Assembly: GCA_033557465.1 (NCBI GenBank) | Contig: JAWIIG010000038.1 | Span: forward strand, 2,294,001 to 2,358,000 | DNA from: Ichthyophis bannanicus | Taxonomy: Eukaryota; Chordata; Amphibia; Gymnophiona; Ichthyophiidae | Length of the DNA: 64,000 nt | Direction of reading: 5' to 3' | The notes under the pieces: generated by a model | Database searches by the model: none | Seen by the model: only the letters and a program-made list of their open reading frames with translations | What the model was told of the DNA's origin: nothing | Made by a program: the position numbers and the translations under genes | Shown: piece after piece, positions 10,111 through 20,454 of the stretch | How positions within the stretch are numbered: position 1 is the first letter of the stretch | Layout of the letters: each line of letters starts with the position of its first letter

Positions 10111-10699
10111 CCAAGTAAGATTAAATTTGACAATATCTGGAATGCTATAAGTTCTTTATAGGATGCCATTTTTCATCAAACGGCTGGGATCTCTGCCCTT
10201 AATAAAGACATTGAAATATCACCTGATTACTCGCTCCAGTTTGTTTGTCTTGTGTCCTGTGGGTATCTAGTCTGCTTCCACGTTAGACTTTCTAAGTTTA
10301 GATCTGCTCCAGCCATGAATAAGCATCTGAAAATTGCTCATTTGGACTGAAAAACATCCAGAGGGTAGAGGAGAAAGCATTCCATCAATCCCAGTGCTCA
10401 GCACAATTTAAGTGATAGCAGCAGTGGGATTTTAACCTTGGCTTCCTTCTTCCTAAACTACTACTCTAACCACTGAGCTATTCCAAGACATCCAGGTTCT
10501 GAATTACTATTCTGTGAATGTCCATGTAGACGCAGTTACAGATGTCCATATCGGGCATGGCCATGTTTGTTGAAATCAAGTCTGCATCTGGACGTGCCTG
10601 CTTGTTTTTAAGACATACTGGCTTAGACATCCTAGATTGCACTTGAAAGTCCTTTCTAAAATTTCCCTCTATATGATCACATGATGTGCTTTTTGCAAA

Positions 10700-11338
10700 G
10701 AGAATTGAATATTATGTATTAAGAAGTTTTATCAAGCTTCTGACCAGAACCAGCTAGTAAAACCCTGCTCATGGTTACTGACACTGGACCATAGTCTCCT
10801 TTTTGAAAGTTGAATGCTTGTGCGGTGGATTTCCTTGCTGTCCTCCTTACATTTATTAAATCAAATGTGATCATTTTATGATTATTGTCAAGTGACCCCA
10901 AAGCCTCTCACACAAGTTCCCACATTCCATTTAAGACTAGGTCTTAAATAGCTTCCCTTTGTGTCGTTCTTGAACTAGCTGCTCCATGAAGTACTCATTT
11001 ATTTCATCTAGAAACTATGTCTCCCTAGCATGTCCTGTGACACTGACCCAGTCGATAGTGGGGTAATTGAAATCACCCATTATTACTGTGTTGTAAATTT
11101 TGTTAGCTTCCCTAATTTCCATTAGAATTTCATCATGCTACTATTCATTCTGGTCAGGCCATCCCCTTCCCTTTTTACATGGAATTCTTGTCTATAGAGA
11201 TTTTACAATGTATTTTGTCCCCTGTAAAAGTTTTTTTGTTTGACTCAATGCCCTCTAACATATAGCACCACCCCTCAACCAATTTGATCTGCCTTATCTA
11301 TGCAATATAATTTGTATGCTGGTATCACAGTGTCTCAC
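10700..11338 (-). pseudogene. CR1 subfamily A fragment, endonuclease region (minus)
   Basis: The minus strand matches the CR1-A copy at 11936-14820: FDLINVRRTARKSTAQAFNF against its FDLI...RKSTVLPFNF, then MGDFNYP-type sequence near 11060 and an ADQIGGG-type segment near 11260. It covers the C-terminal two thirds of the apurinic-type endonuclease. Frameshifts and stops are frequent. It ends abruptly at the left end of DIRS copy 2. Confidence 0.8.
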
Positions 11339-11707
11339 TGGATCTCCAGGAACAAGCAGGAATGTAGTCTTCACATATAGGTATCGTCGGCACCGACGGA
11401 GCCTGCACGGGAACGCTCCCCAGCACATGCGCACTGCCTTCCCGCCTTTCCAACTGTCCCTCTTCAATTCTTCGTTTTCCACGGAGCCGACCGGTCACAT
11501 ACCCTGTCACCGCAGAAAATTTCTTCTTTAAACTTGTTTTCTTGTGGTCGCGCCTGCCTCCGCTCGACGACTACCAGTACCGCCGGTTCTCTTTTCTTTT
11601 TCTTTTTAAAAAAAAAAATCTATATCTATATCTATATATATATACTTCTGATGTGTTTCTCTTCAGAAACATTTTCTTTTTGGTGCTAGGCGCCATTTTC
11701 CTGAAAA
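11339..11707 (+). mobile_element. DIRS copy 2: left inverted terminal repeat and 5' UTR
   Basis: It begins with the DIRS terminus (atctccaggaacaagcagga) that also ends DIRS copy 3 at 28009 in reverse. It continues through gtcggcaccgacggagcctg and a C/T-rich leader to the gag start at 11708. A (ta)n-rich stretch lies near 11620-11642. The terminal repeat probably includes the promoter, as in other DIRS elements, but no core motif was identified. Confidence 0.75.
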
Positions 11708-14653
11708 ATGGAAAAACCAGCTAGTGGTTTTAAAAAATGTACTAAGTGTGGCTGTACCATTTCCGTCACCAACACCCATGACTGGTGTCTCAAATGTTTA
11801 GGCCCTGACCATTCTCCATTGGAGTGTTCCTCTTGTATGGGGATGACTAAAAGAGGAAGACAGAACCGGGCTGCAAAGCTCAGTACCCTCTCTTCTTCAG
11901 ATGCAATGTCCATTGCATCGACGTCTTCCAGATATGATATGATTGGAATATCAGAGACATGGTGGAAGGAGGACAACCAGTGGGACACTGTGATACCTGG
12001 GTACAAACTATATCGTAATGATAGAGCTGATCAAATTGGTGGAGGGGTTGCGCTCTATGTTAGAGAGGGCATTGAGTCAGAAAGGATTAAAGTTTTGCAA
12101 GAAACAAAATTTGCTGTAGAATCTCTTTGGATTGAAATTCCATGTAAAAAGGGGAAGGCGATGGCAGTGGGGGTGTACTATCGTCCGCCTGGCCAGAATG
12201 AACAAATGGATGATGAAATGCTCAAAGAAATCAAGGAAGCTAGCAAACGTTACAGTGCAGTAATAATAATGGGTGATTTCAATTACCCCGGCATCGACTG
12301 GGTCAGTGTCACAGCAGGACATGCTAGGGAGATAAAGATCCTAGATGAAATAAATGACTGCTTCTTGGAGCAGCTGGTTCATGAACCGACCAGAGGGGAA
12401 GCCATATTAGACCTAGTCCTTATTGGAACACCAGATCTAGTGCAAGAGATAAGGGTGTTGGGGCCACTTGGCAATAGTGATCATAGCATGATCGCCTTTG
12501 ATTTAATTAGTGGAGGAGGGATAGTAAGGAAATCCACAGTACTACCCTTTAACTTTCGAAAGGGAGACTATGATAAAATGAGGAAAACAGTTAAGAAAAA
12601 ACTAAAAGGAGCAGTTGCAAAGGTTAAAGACGTACATCAAGCTTGCATGTTGTTGAAAAATACTATCTTGGAAGCCCAGACCAGCTGTATTCCACGCTAT
12701 AAGAAAAGTGGAAGGAAGTCCAAAAAACTGCCAGCATGGTTTAAAGGTGAGGTCAGAGAGGCTGTTGTTGCCAAAAAAGCATCTTTCAGGAAATGGAAAA
12801 AAGAGCCAAATGACGAAACCTGGAAACAGCACAAACACTGGCAAGTCAAATGTAAGGCATTGATAAGGCAGGCAAAGAGAGAATTTGAGAAGAAGCTTGC
12901 TGCGGAAGCAAAAACACGAAATAAAGACCTTTTCAAGTACATTCGTAGCAAAAAACCTGTGAGAGAGTCAGTTGGTCCATTAGATGATAAAGGGGTTAAA
13001 GGAGCACTAAGAGGCGACAAGGCGATAGCGGAGAGACGGAATGAATTCTTTTCTTCAGTCTTTACTGAGGAAGATGTAGGGATGTTACCCATGACTGAAG
13101 TGGTATTTAAAGGTGCGGAAGAATTGAAGGAAATATCGATACATCGGGAAGATGTCTTACAACTATTAGATAAACTGAAGAGTAGCAAATCACCTGGGCC
13201 GGATGGTATACATCCAAGGGTGTTGAAAGACCTGAAATATGAGATTCCAGACCTGCTATTAGTAATCTGTGAACTATCATTAAAATCATCTCTAATACCT
13301 GAAGATTGGAGGATCGCCAATGTAACACCAATTTTTAAAAAGGGTTCCAGGGGTGATCCGGGAAACTACAGACCGGTGAGCCTGACGTCAGTACCGGGAA
13401 AAATGGTAGAAACCATCATAAAGAATAAAATTACTCAGCATGTAGATAGTCACGACCTAATGAGAGACAGCCAACATGGCTTTAGACAAGGAAGATATTG
13501 TCTTACTAATCTGTTATGTTTTTTTAAAGGAGTGAATAAACAGGTGGACAAAGGTGAGTCGGTTGATATTGTGTATCTGGACTTTCAGAAAGCCTTTGAC
13601 AAGGTCCCTCATCAGAGACTTTTGGCAAAACTAAAGAGTCATGGGATAGGAGGCAGTGTACTATTGTGGATCAGGAACTGGTTAAAAGATAGAAAGCAGA
13701 GGGTAGGGCTAAATGGCCAATTTTCCCAATGGAGAAAGGTGAATAGTGGTGTACCCCAGGGATCTGTGCTGGGTCCGCTGCTTTTTGACATATTCATAAA
13801 TGACCTGGAAAGTGGAATAATGAGTGAGGTTATCAAATTTGCAGATGACACAAAACTATTTAAAGTTGTTAAAACCCAAGAGGATTGTGAAAAATTGCAA
13901 GAGGATCTTGATAAATTGGAAGACTGGGCATCAAAATGGCAGATGAAATTTAATGTGGACAAGTGCAAGGTTATGCACCTAGGGAAGAACAACCCAAACT
14001 ATGGTTACACGATGCAAGGTTCCACATTAGGAACCACCACCCAGGAAAAAGATTTAGGCGTCATTGTGGATACCATGTTAAAACCCTCGGCCCAGTGTGC
14101 AGCGGCAGCCAAGAGAGCAAATAGAATGCTAGGTATGATAAGGAAAGGAATGGAAAATAAAACTAAAGATATTATAATGCCTCTGTATCGTTCCATGGTG
14201 AGACCGCACCTTGAATATTGTGTGCAATTCTGGTCGCCGTATCTTAAAAAGGATATAGCGATTTTAGAAAAGGTTCAGAGAAGAGCCACCAAAATGGTAA
14301 AGGGGATGGAAGGATACTCCTATGAGGAAAGGCTAAAAAGGTTAGGGCTCTTTAACCTGGAAAAGAGACGGCTGAGGGGAGATATGATAGATGTCTATAA
14401 ATTAATGAATGGAGTGGAACGGGTAAACGTAGATCGATTGTTTACGTTATCAGAATATAGAAAGACTAGGGGACATGCAATGAAGCTACAGGGTAAACTA
14501 TTTAAGACTAATAAAAGAAAATATTTTTTCACTCAACGTGTAATCAAACTCTGGAATTTGTTACCGGAGGATGTAGTAAAGGCTGTTAGTGTAGCTGGGT
14601 TTAAAAAAGGTTTGGACAAGTTCCTGGAGGAAAGGTCCATAAACCATTATTAA
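11708..14653 (+). CDS. Chimeric open frame: DIRS gag N-terminus fused to CR1 endonuclease-RT
   Basis: A 981-codon frame without stops. Residues 1-75 are DIRS gag with a CxxC-x12-15-CxxC motif (CTKCG ... WCLKCLGPDHS) that could bind zinc. At about 11934 the frame runs straight into a 5'-truncated CR1 ORF2. The endonuclease starts at DMIGISETWW and holds MGDFNYPGIDW and GNSDHSMIAFDL; its first ~30 residues are missing. RT motifs follow: [52 protein letters not shown] and FADDTKLF. The C-terminal part ([25 protein letters not shown]) is complete and the TAA is at 14651-14653. The fusion joins two unrelated elements by chance insertion in frame. The intact RT implies a young copy. Expression is not shown. 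Confidence 0.85.
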   Translation: MEKPASGFKKCTKCGCTISVTNTHDWCLKCLGPDHSPLECSSCMGMTKRGRQNRAAKLSTLSSSDAMSIASTSSRYDMIGISETWWKEDNQWDTVIPGYKLYRNDRADQIGGGVALYVREGIESERIKVLQETKFAVESLWIEIPCKKGKAMAVGVYYRPPGQNEQMDDEMLKEIKEASKRYSAVIIMGDFNYPGIDWVSVTAGHAREIKILDEINDCFLEQLVHEPTRGEAILDLVLIGTPDLVQEIRVLGPLGNSDHSMIAFDLISGGGIVRKSTVLPFNFRKGDYDKMRKTVKKKLKGAVAKVKDVHQACMLLKNTILEAQTSCIPRYKKSGRKSKKLPAWFKGEVREAVVAKKASFRKWKKEPNDETWKQHKHWQVKCKALIRQAKREFEKKLAAEAKTRNKDLFKYIRSKKPVRESVGPLDDKGVKGALRGDKAIAERRNEFFSSVFTEEDVGMLPMTEVVFKGAEELKEISIHREDVLQLLDKLKSSKSPGPDGIHPRVLKDLKYEIPDLLLVICELSLKSSLIPEDWRIANVTPIFKKGSRGDPGNYRPVSLTSVPGKMVETIIKNKITQHVDSHDLMRDSQHGFRQGRYCLTNLLCFFKGVNKQVDKGESVDIVYLDFQKAFDKVPHQRLLAKLKSHGIGGSVLLWIRNWLKDRKQRVGLNGQFSQWRKVNSGVPQGSVLGPLLFDIFINDLESGIMSEVIKFADDTKLFKVVKTQEDCEKLQEDLDKLEDWASKWQMKFNVDKCKVMHLGKNNPNYGYTMQGSTLGTTTQEKDLGVIVDTMLKPSAQCAAAAKRANRMLGMIRKGMENKTKDIIMPLYRSMVRPHLEYCVQFWSPYLKKDIAILEKVQRRATKMVKGMEGYSYEERLKRLGLFNLEKRRLRGDMIDVYKLMNGVERVNVDRLFTLSEYRKTRGHAMKLQGKLFKTNKRKYFFTQRVIKLWNLLPEDVVKAVSVAGFKKGLDKFLEERSINHY

Positions 14654-14820
14654 GAAGTGACCGAAGATATCAATGCTTGACCCAGTACAAGCATTGTGGA
14701 ACTTGTGTCTCTTGGGGAAACTGCTAGGTACATGTGACCTGGATTGGCCACTGTTGGAAACAGAATACTGGGCTTGATGGACCTTGGTCTGACCCAGTAT
14801 GGCATATCTTATGTTCTTAT
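11936..14820 (+). mobile_element. CR1 subfamily A, 5'-truncated but otherwise intact
   Basis: This covers the LINE part of the chimeric frame plus its 3' UTR (14654-14820), which contains gatatcaatgcttgacccag and tgatggaccttggtctgacc. It ends in the short tandem ttatgttcttatg typical of CR1 3' ends. It is inserted in the gag of DIRS copy 2. The hexamer tcttcc occurs on both sides, but about seven host bases seem lost, so the duplication is uncertain. Copies at 28545, 42290 and 55549 belong to the same subfamily. Confidence 0.9.
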
Positions 14821-15520
14821 GTCTTCCTCCCATGGAACTCAGGTAACTAAACATAAGAGCCGGTCCTCAAAGGGTAGATCTCCTTCCAAGCATCGAGAAG
14901 CCATTGGCTTTGCCCTTGAGGAAACTATACCGGCAAAACAGCCCCGGCGGGAGGCTTCGGCCTCCAAAGCACTAACGGGGTTCCAGGATGTTCTCGAGGT
15001 CTCGACCTCGGCAGAACTACTGGTGCCATACTCAGGGGTTCCGGCCGCTTCTACCGGTACCGACACCCAGGCATCGGCAGTGTCGATAGACCAGAGATTC
15101 CTCGCTAGCGAACGCAGTTTGACAGCTCTCCTTACAGCTGCGCTACCAACGGTTCAACGGGTGCCAGTACCAGCACCGGTACCCATACCGGTACCAGCAC
15201 TGACGGTACTGGCCCTGGTGGGAATTCTGCCCATGCCGACTTTTTCAGGCATCGACAGATCGGTACCGGACCAACTCGGTGCCGACTTTAATCGATACTG
15301 ATACCGTGCTTTGCATGAACAGAGATGCTTCAAATCTTCTGATTCCGATAACTCGGTCGGTACCAGAGTACTTCTTACGGAAGACTCCTCTTCTCCTCAA
15401 CGCAGAATGTCTCCTCCGGAGGACATGTCTTTTCAGAATTTTATTCGTGATGTGACCCGAGGCCTATCAATCACAGTAGCCCCTGAAAAAGAACCTAGAG
15501 CAAAGGAATTGGAAATATTT
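14821..15520 (+). pseudogene. DIRS copy 2: gag, middle part
   Basis: Gag resumes after the CR1 insertion with SHGTQVTKHKSRSSKGRSPSK, KQPRREASASKALTGFQDV and STSAELLVPYSGV, all matching DIRS copy 4 (54955-55548). The last block is SPPEDMSFQNFIRDVTRGLS and EPRAKELEI before the next insertion. A frameshift near 15300 separates the two open parts. The middle is Ser/Thr/Pro-rich with repeated Val-Pro pairs, so it is probably disordered. Confidence 0.75.
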
Positions 15521-15790
15521 TATTTAGCTGCATTTATATCCCGCTTTTCACCGGGTCAAAGCGGTTGGGAGATACATTTAACATGAGGGGATATGAGACA
15601 CATACACTAATACTTACAGGGAACATGGGCAATGGAGGGTTAAGTGGCTTGCCCAAGACCACAAGGAGCACCTGTTGGACTAGAAACCCCAGTCCTTCCG
15701 GCCCAAGGTTGCTATCCTCTAGTGGGATTTGAACCACCGACCTTCTGGCCTGTAGTACCTTGCCCCAACCACTAGGCCACGCCTCCCTAC
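15521..15790 (-). repeat. SINE family S2, different tail (minus)
   Basis: The reverse complement has the S2 head (ggcgtggcctagtggttggg, gttcaaatcccactagagga) and body (cttgggcaagccacttaacc). Its tail is different: ccgctttgacccggtgaaaa then gggatataaatgcagc. So one SINE body carries a tail unlike that of the 8250 copy. It is inserted in DIRS copy 2 gag. Confidence 0.8.
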
Positions 15791-15846
15791 TCCAATAGCC
15801 TAAGGCTCCCAAAGAGGCAGCTACCCTGCCCATTCATGAAATTCAT

Positions 15847-17948
15847 AGTAACATAGTAAATGACGGCAGATAAAGACCAGCATGGTCCATCTCGTCTACC
15901 CAGCATGATGGCAAGAGTAGGTGCACCTGCCGCTCCGTGCAGGCCACCCCTCCCCATATCCCTGTTTAGGGGTGAACCCACCACTCCATGCAGGACAGCC
16001 CTATTTGTTGAGAAATTAGATGGTTCAGTTTATTTTGATTTTATCCTTTTGCTTTAAAGGGATCCACTGTGTCTGTCCCATGCCATTTTGAATTCCATCA
16101 CCGTGTTTGCCCCCACCACTTCCATCGGGAGGGCATTCCAAGCATCCACCACCCTTTCTGTGAAAAAGTATTTCCTGACATTGCCTTTCAATTTACCACC
16201 TTGCAACTTCTTGTTATGCCCTCTAATTTTACAGCTTCCCCGTCTTTGGAAGAGGTTTGTTTGTTCATTATTTCCCTTTAAGTATTTAAAGGTCTGAATC
16301 ATATCTCCCCGTCCCTCCTCTCCTCCAAAGTGTACATGTTTAGGTCTTCAAGTCTCTTCTCATAAGGCTTCTGACGCAGGCTCCAAATCATTTTGGTCGC
16401 CTTCCTCTGAACAAGTTTCCAGTCTTTTTACATCCTTTGCAAGATACGATCTCCAAAACTGAACACAGTATTCCAAGTGAGGCCTCACCAGTGACTTGTA
16501 CAGTGGCATAAGTACCTCTTCCTTTCTGCTGGTGATTCCTCTTTGTATGCAGCACAACATCCTCCTGGATTTTGCCACCACCTTGTCGCACTGTTTTGCC
16601 ACCTTGAGATCTTCAGAAATAATCACACCAAGGTCTTTCTCCTGATTCGTGCACACCAACGTCTCGCCCCCTATCGTGTACAATTCCCTTGGATTTCTGC
16701 TACCCAAGTGCATGACTCTGCACTTCTTTGCATTAAATCTTAATTGCCAAGCATTAGACTATTCTTCCAGCTTTTGTAGATCTTTCCTCATGTTAACCAC
16801 TCCCTCGAGGGAGTCCACTCTTTGTGTCATCTGCAAAAAGACAGACATTTCCATTCAGTCCTTCAGCAATATCACTCACAAATACATTGAACAGTGCCGG
16901 GCCCAAGACCGACCCCTGGGGCACCCTGCTAATCACCTTCCCTTCATCCGAGTTAGCTTCATTTACCATCACCCTCTGTTGTCTGTCAGTCAGCCAATTT
17001 CTGATCCAATTTACCATCTTAGGATCCATCCCCAAGCTACCGAGTTTATTGATAGGCCTCCTATGAGGAACATTATTGAAGGCTTTGCTGAAATCCAGGT
17101 AGATAACATCCATCGCATGCCCCTGATCTAGCTCCCTGGTCACCCAGTCAAAGAACTCAATCAGATTTGTTTGGCAAGATCATCCTTCGGTAAAACCATG
17201 TTGCCTCGGGTCTTGCAACCTGTTGGTTTTGAGAAAGTTCACTATTCGCTCTTTCAAGAGCGCCTCCATGACTTTTCCCGCCACCGAGGTAAGGCTCACA
17301 GGCCTGTAGTTTGACACTTCTTCCCTGTCACCACTTTTGTGTAGAGGTACGACATCAACCATTCTCCAGTCCTGAATAACCTCGTCTGTTTCCAAGGATC
17401 TGTTGAAAACATCCTTTAACGGCCCTGCAAGAACTTCTCTGAGCTCTTTCAGTATCCTGGGATGTATCCCATCTGGTCCCATGGCCTTGTCCACTTTCAG
17501 TTTTGCAAGTTGTTCTAACACCTCATCTTCTGTGAATGGTGTGGTAACTACTTCTTTTCCATTTTTATATTTGGGAGTCACAGGTGGTCCTTCTCCAGGA
17601 CTTTCTTTAGTAAAAACAGAGCAGACGTATTAGTTTAGCAATTTCGCTTTTTCAATATCACTTTCCACGAGTCCGTTCGCAGCACTTCTGAGTCCTGCAA
17701 TTCCACCTCTGATCTTCTTCGTTTCCCGAACATACCTGAAGAAGGTTTTGTCACCACACTTCACGTCTTTAGCCATCTTTTCCTCTGCCTTTGATTTTGC
17801 TATCCCTATTTCTCTTTGTCTCTTTGAGTTTGATCCTGTATTCATTTCTGTGTTCCTCTGTTTGCGAGCTTTTGAATTTTACGAAAGCTGTGTTTTTTGC
17901 CTTTATTTGAGCAGCCACTTCTTTGGAAAACCAAATAGGTTCTTCATG
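15847..17948 (-). pseudogene. CR1 subfamily B, 5'-truncated, minus strand
   Basis: On the minus strand the element runs from a truncated 5' end near 17948 to the 3' end near 15847 (complement of cagataaagaccagcatggt). RT pieces are readable: [17 protein letters not shown] with [18 protein letters not shown] (17180-17581), VIYLDFSKAFNNVPHRR with [17 protein letters not shown] and CLFADDTK (16793-17143), and CTNQEKDLGVIISEDLKVA (16360-16713). Frames break between them. The 3' part encodes the WNALPMEVV region (16054-16302). The pentamer ttcat at 15842-15846 and 17944-17948 may be the target-site duplication. It splits DIRS copy 2 gag. Confidence 0.85.
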
Positions 17949-18325
17949 ATTTGATGCTCAGGATGTGGGAAACACCTCTGACCACATCTCCTCATTCTAG
18001 GAGAATCTATACCATGTATCGAGTTCCACCATGTCCGGTTTTCAAAAGACTCAGCTGCCACACCATTCAATGGTAGTGGAATCAGCCATGCCTAGGATGA
18101 AAAGTGCAAAAAGACATGCATCCAATCCCCCAGGTCGTGAATGCAGGACTGTTGATGCCTTTGGGCATCGAACATTTCAGGCTTCCATGCTTTCAGCTAG
18201 GATCAGCTCATATATTTTATATATGGGAATGTTCCTCAAAGAAGTCACAGGAGATTTGGAGCTTATGAGCCCCCTTCTCCCTGATGACAAACAAGACTTC
18301 CTTACTCTTGTCAAACATGCTCAAG
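17949..18325 (+). pseudogene. DIRS copy 2: gag, C-terminal part
   Basis: Gag continues with YRVPPCPVFKRLSCH-like then, in frame from 18031, MSGFQKTQLPHHSMVVESAMP, CRTVDAFGHRTFQASMLSARI and YILYMGMFLKEVTGDLELM. The same order is found in DIRS copies 1, 3 and 4. Similarity stops at VKHAQ (about 18325), where an L2-like tail begins. No RT or recombinase of this copy lies in the window. Confidence 0.75.
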
Positions 18326-18625
18326 ATGATCTTCCTGCTCCCGCTGGTGGCTCTGACCCTCCCTCGCCGAGACCCCCAACACCAGTGTCATAGTAATACT
18401 TCCCATTCCCATTTTGCAGCTCCTTCCCCCCACCCTCACACTTGTTCTCTCTATGCCAATCTTTGCTTCTGTACTTTCTTATCTCTCTCTACTCTTCTCT
18501 ACTTTCCTATCTAATTAATGGCGTTCCTTTCACTTTTCTGTAGCCAATATATTGTTTTATTGTACATCGCCCTGACGCTCCGGCAAGGGCAGTATATCAA
18601 ATCCCACAAATAAAGAATAAAGAGC
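18326..18625 (+). mobile_element. L2-like LINE 3' end
   Basis: A C/T-rich stretch leads to the tail ttattgtacatcgccctgac ... cagtatatcaaatcccacaaataaagaataaag. The form (basic 3' hairpin-like segment plus atatcaaat and A-rich end) is that of an L2-type 3' end. Too little ORF remains to place it further. Confidence 0.5.
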
Positions 18626-18639
18626 TCCCAGGGGTCAGT

Positions 18640-19985
18640 TTGCCCATCCTGGTAAAAATATGTGGAGGTGATAGTTTTGCTGTTGAACTGCTACCATCCT
18701 GGATGTTCATGATTTTTTACACGGTTCACAGGCTGCTTTTAGAAGCCATAATAGTACTGAAACAGTTCTACCTATGCTAATGTCAGAATTACATTCGATA
18801 GTAGGTAAAGAAGGTCAAGTTATTTGGATACATTATGACCTTTCAGCGGCTTTTGATTTACTAGACCATGATGTATTATTAGATGACTTAGAAGATATAG
18901 GTGCCTCAGGATCTGTTGGGAGATGGTTATAGGAGTTCTTTAAAAATAGATCAATCAGGGTAAAATGGAGAGGTAATTTATCCCATTCATGGCAGCAAGA
19001 ATGTAAGGTACTGCAGGGATCCCTATTGCCCCTTTTGTTTAACATTTTCTTAAGTTCTTTTGTGGAAGTTTTGCAAACCTGGCAGTTAGATTTTTTTATA
19101 CATGCAAGTGATATCACTGTGTTATTTTCTTGTCAGGTAGAGATTTATCTGTTACTTCAAGGTGATTGGTTTCCTGTTTTGATTCTATCCATTTATGGAT
19201 GGATCACCATTATATGAAACCGAATCTGGAGAAAACAAAATTATTATGGATTGGATGGGGCATTACTTCATTTCCATCTATTTCACCAGTATTAGCTGGG
19301 GTGAATGTCCAGTTCTTAATGTCAGTAAAAATATTGGGCATGATCACAGATTATGCCTTAACCATGGCAGAGCAAGTGTATGCCTTCAGGAAGAAATTGA
19401 GACCATTATTCAGATTTTGGTTCAAGCCTTAACATTAACTCAGTTTGACTATTGTAATATCTTATATTTAGTATTATCATCTAATAGCGGCCAAAATTAT
19501 ATTAAAAGGCAGTAAATATTAAAGGGCTTCATCATTTTTGACTGAACTACAAGGTTTCCCAATTTCAACTAGAACTGTCTTCACATTATTATGTTTTGTT
19601 TTCAAAATGTATTATAGTTTGATCCTAGCATTTAGGATTGTACTACTGAAGGCTCATGTACCTTCAAGGGCACTGCAGTCGGCGAAGAAGAACCTGCCTG
19701 TAATCCCTCATACAAGATTTTATGGTTTTCTCATAGAGCGTCTGAGTAGAAAAGGCTTCCAACAGATTTTAGAAAAATTACAAATAGGCTAATTTGCAAT
19801 ACGTTAAAACCAATCTATTCAGAAAGTATTTGTCTGCCTAAATTTTAGCAATGTTATTTTATCACAATATATAATTAATCCTGCCATATATGACTGCATA
19901 TTTATAACCTTTTTTATACTATTTCTGTAACCTGCTAGAACTACTCGTATATGCAGGATATAAATGATTGCATTAACTTAACTGT
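18640..19985 (+). pseudogene. L2-like LINE RT fragment
   Basis: The translation around 18820-19130 reads IHYDLSAAFDLLDHDVLLDDL, a clear L2-clade RT motif A, then QGSLLPLLFNIF (motif B-like) and ASDITVLF in place of the YADD box, so the catalytic core has decayed. Frames shift several times (19026-19217, 19195-19515, 19538-19792). The end near 19985 (aacctgctagaactactcgt, aggatataaatg) resembles an L2 3' end. Confidence 0.65.
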
Positions 19986-20393
19986 ATCCCTGTTATATTG
20001 GGAGTGATTTTCGTTCTCCTCCAGGAGGTATTCTCTCATGGCCCTAAAAGCTCATTTTCAAAGGGAAACTTTCTAAGCATTTTCCTTTTGAAAGTCCAGA
20101 TACTAAACTGCCCATGTACATCAGGTCTGTAAAGAAAAGTATCTGAAAGTTTTAAAACCAAACTTTTGCAAAATACATTCACTTCCCCCTGACTGCAGCT
20201 ACACCTCCCCTCTCCCCCCTTGGTTATAAATACACATGCCGAAGCTGGGCACTTTTCAGAAACTCATTTTACATCTACAAACATGCTTATGCACATACAT
20301 AAAATGGTTTGCAAATTACCCTCATTATGTTAGCTAGTTTACATGCCTCAACATTTTCCTAAAACACAATTCAAGTCTTTTAAACAAACGTAC

Positions 20394-20454
20394 CATAGCA
20401 GTAATGTCCTCAAGCATTAAATGAGGGTCATCTTGATCATCTTGACAAAGGGCA
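20394..20454 (-). CDS. Candidate internal exon of a host gene (61 bp)
   Basis: On the minus strand a 61-bp open segment is preceded by ggtatttttcag, an acceptor with a T-rich run, and followed by gtacgt, a usable donor. One frame is open across it and reads ALCQDDQDDPHLMLEDITAM; the other phase beginning at the first base hits TGA. The first base would complete a split codon (phase 2 upstream) and the exon ends on a codon boundary (phase 0 downstream). The acidic, non-repetitive peptide and tidy splice signals are unlike the surrounding AT-rich noncoding DNA. I do not recognise the protein. The neighbouring introns would be filled with the transposons described here. Chance remains possible for so short an exon. 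Confidence 0.45.

Larger units (their letters stand above)
7975..10290 (-). mobile_element. Penelope-like element remnant (outer), flanked by 15-bp TSD
   Basis: The insertion is bounded by tctaagtttagatct at 7960-7974 and 10291-10305. Its ends are inverted: about 50 bp at 7978-8028 (caaactggagtgagtagtca, ctttattaagggg) recur as reverse complement at 10194-10243. The left end, read on the minus strand, carries a hammerhead-like motif followed by aataaag. That arrangement is known from the terminal repeats of Penelope-like elements, which also integrate with partial inverted copies. No RT or GIY-YIG frame was recognised, so it is a deleted or non-autonomous copy. The 8820-9650 stretch is AT-rich and has no readable ORF. 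Confidence 0.6.
7541..10665 (+). repeat. PR copy 2, split by a SINE and a Penelope-like insertion
   Basis: PR sequence is present at 7541-7670, 7860-7974 and 10291-10665. The gaps are a SINE (7672-7858) and a 2.3-kb insertion (7975-10290) flanked by a perfect 15-bp target-site duplication, tctaagtttagatct. Joining the flanks gives the same order as in the uninterrupted copy at 6782-7355. The right end is cctttctaaaatttccctct. Confidence 0.75.
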
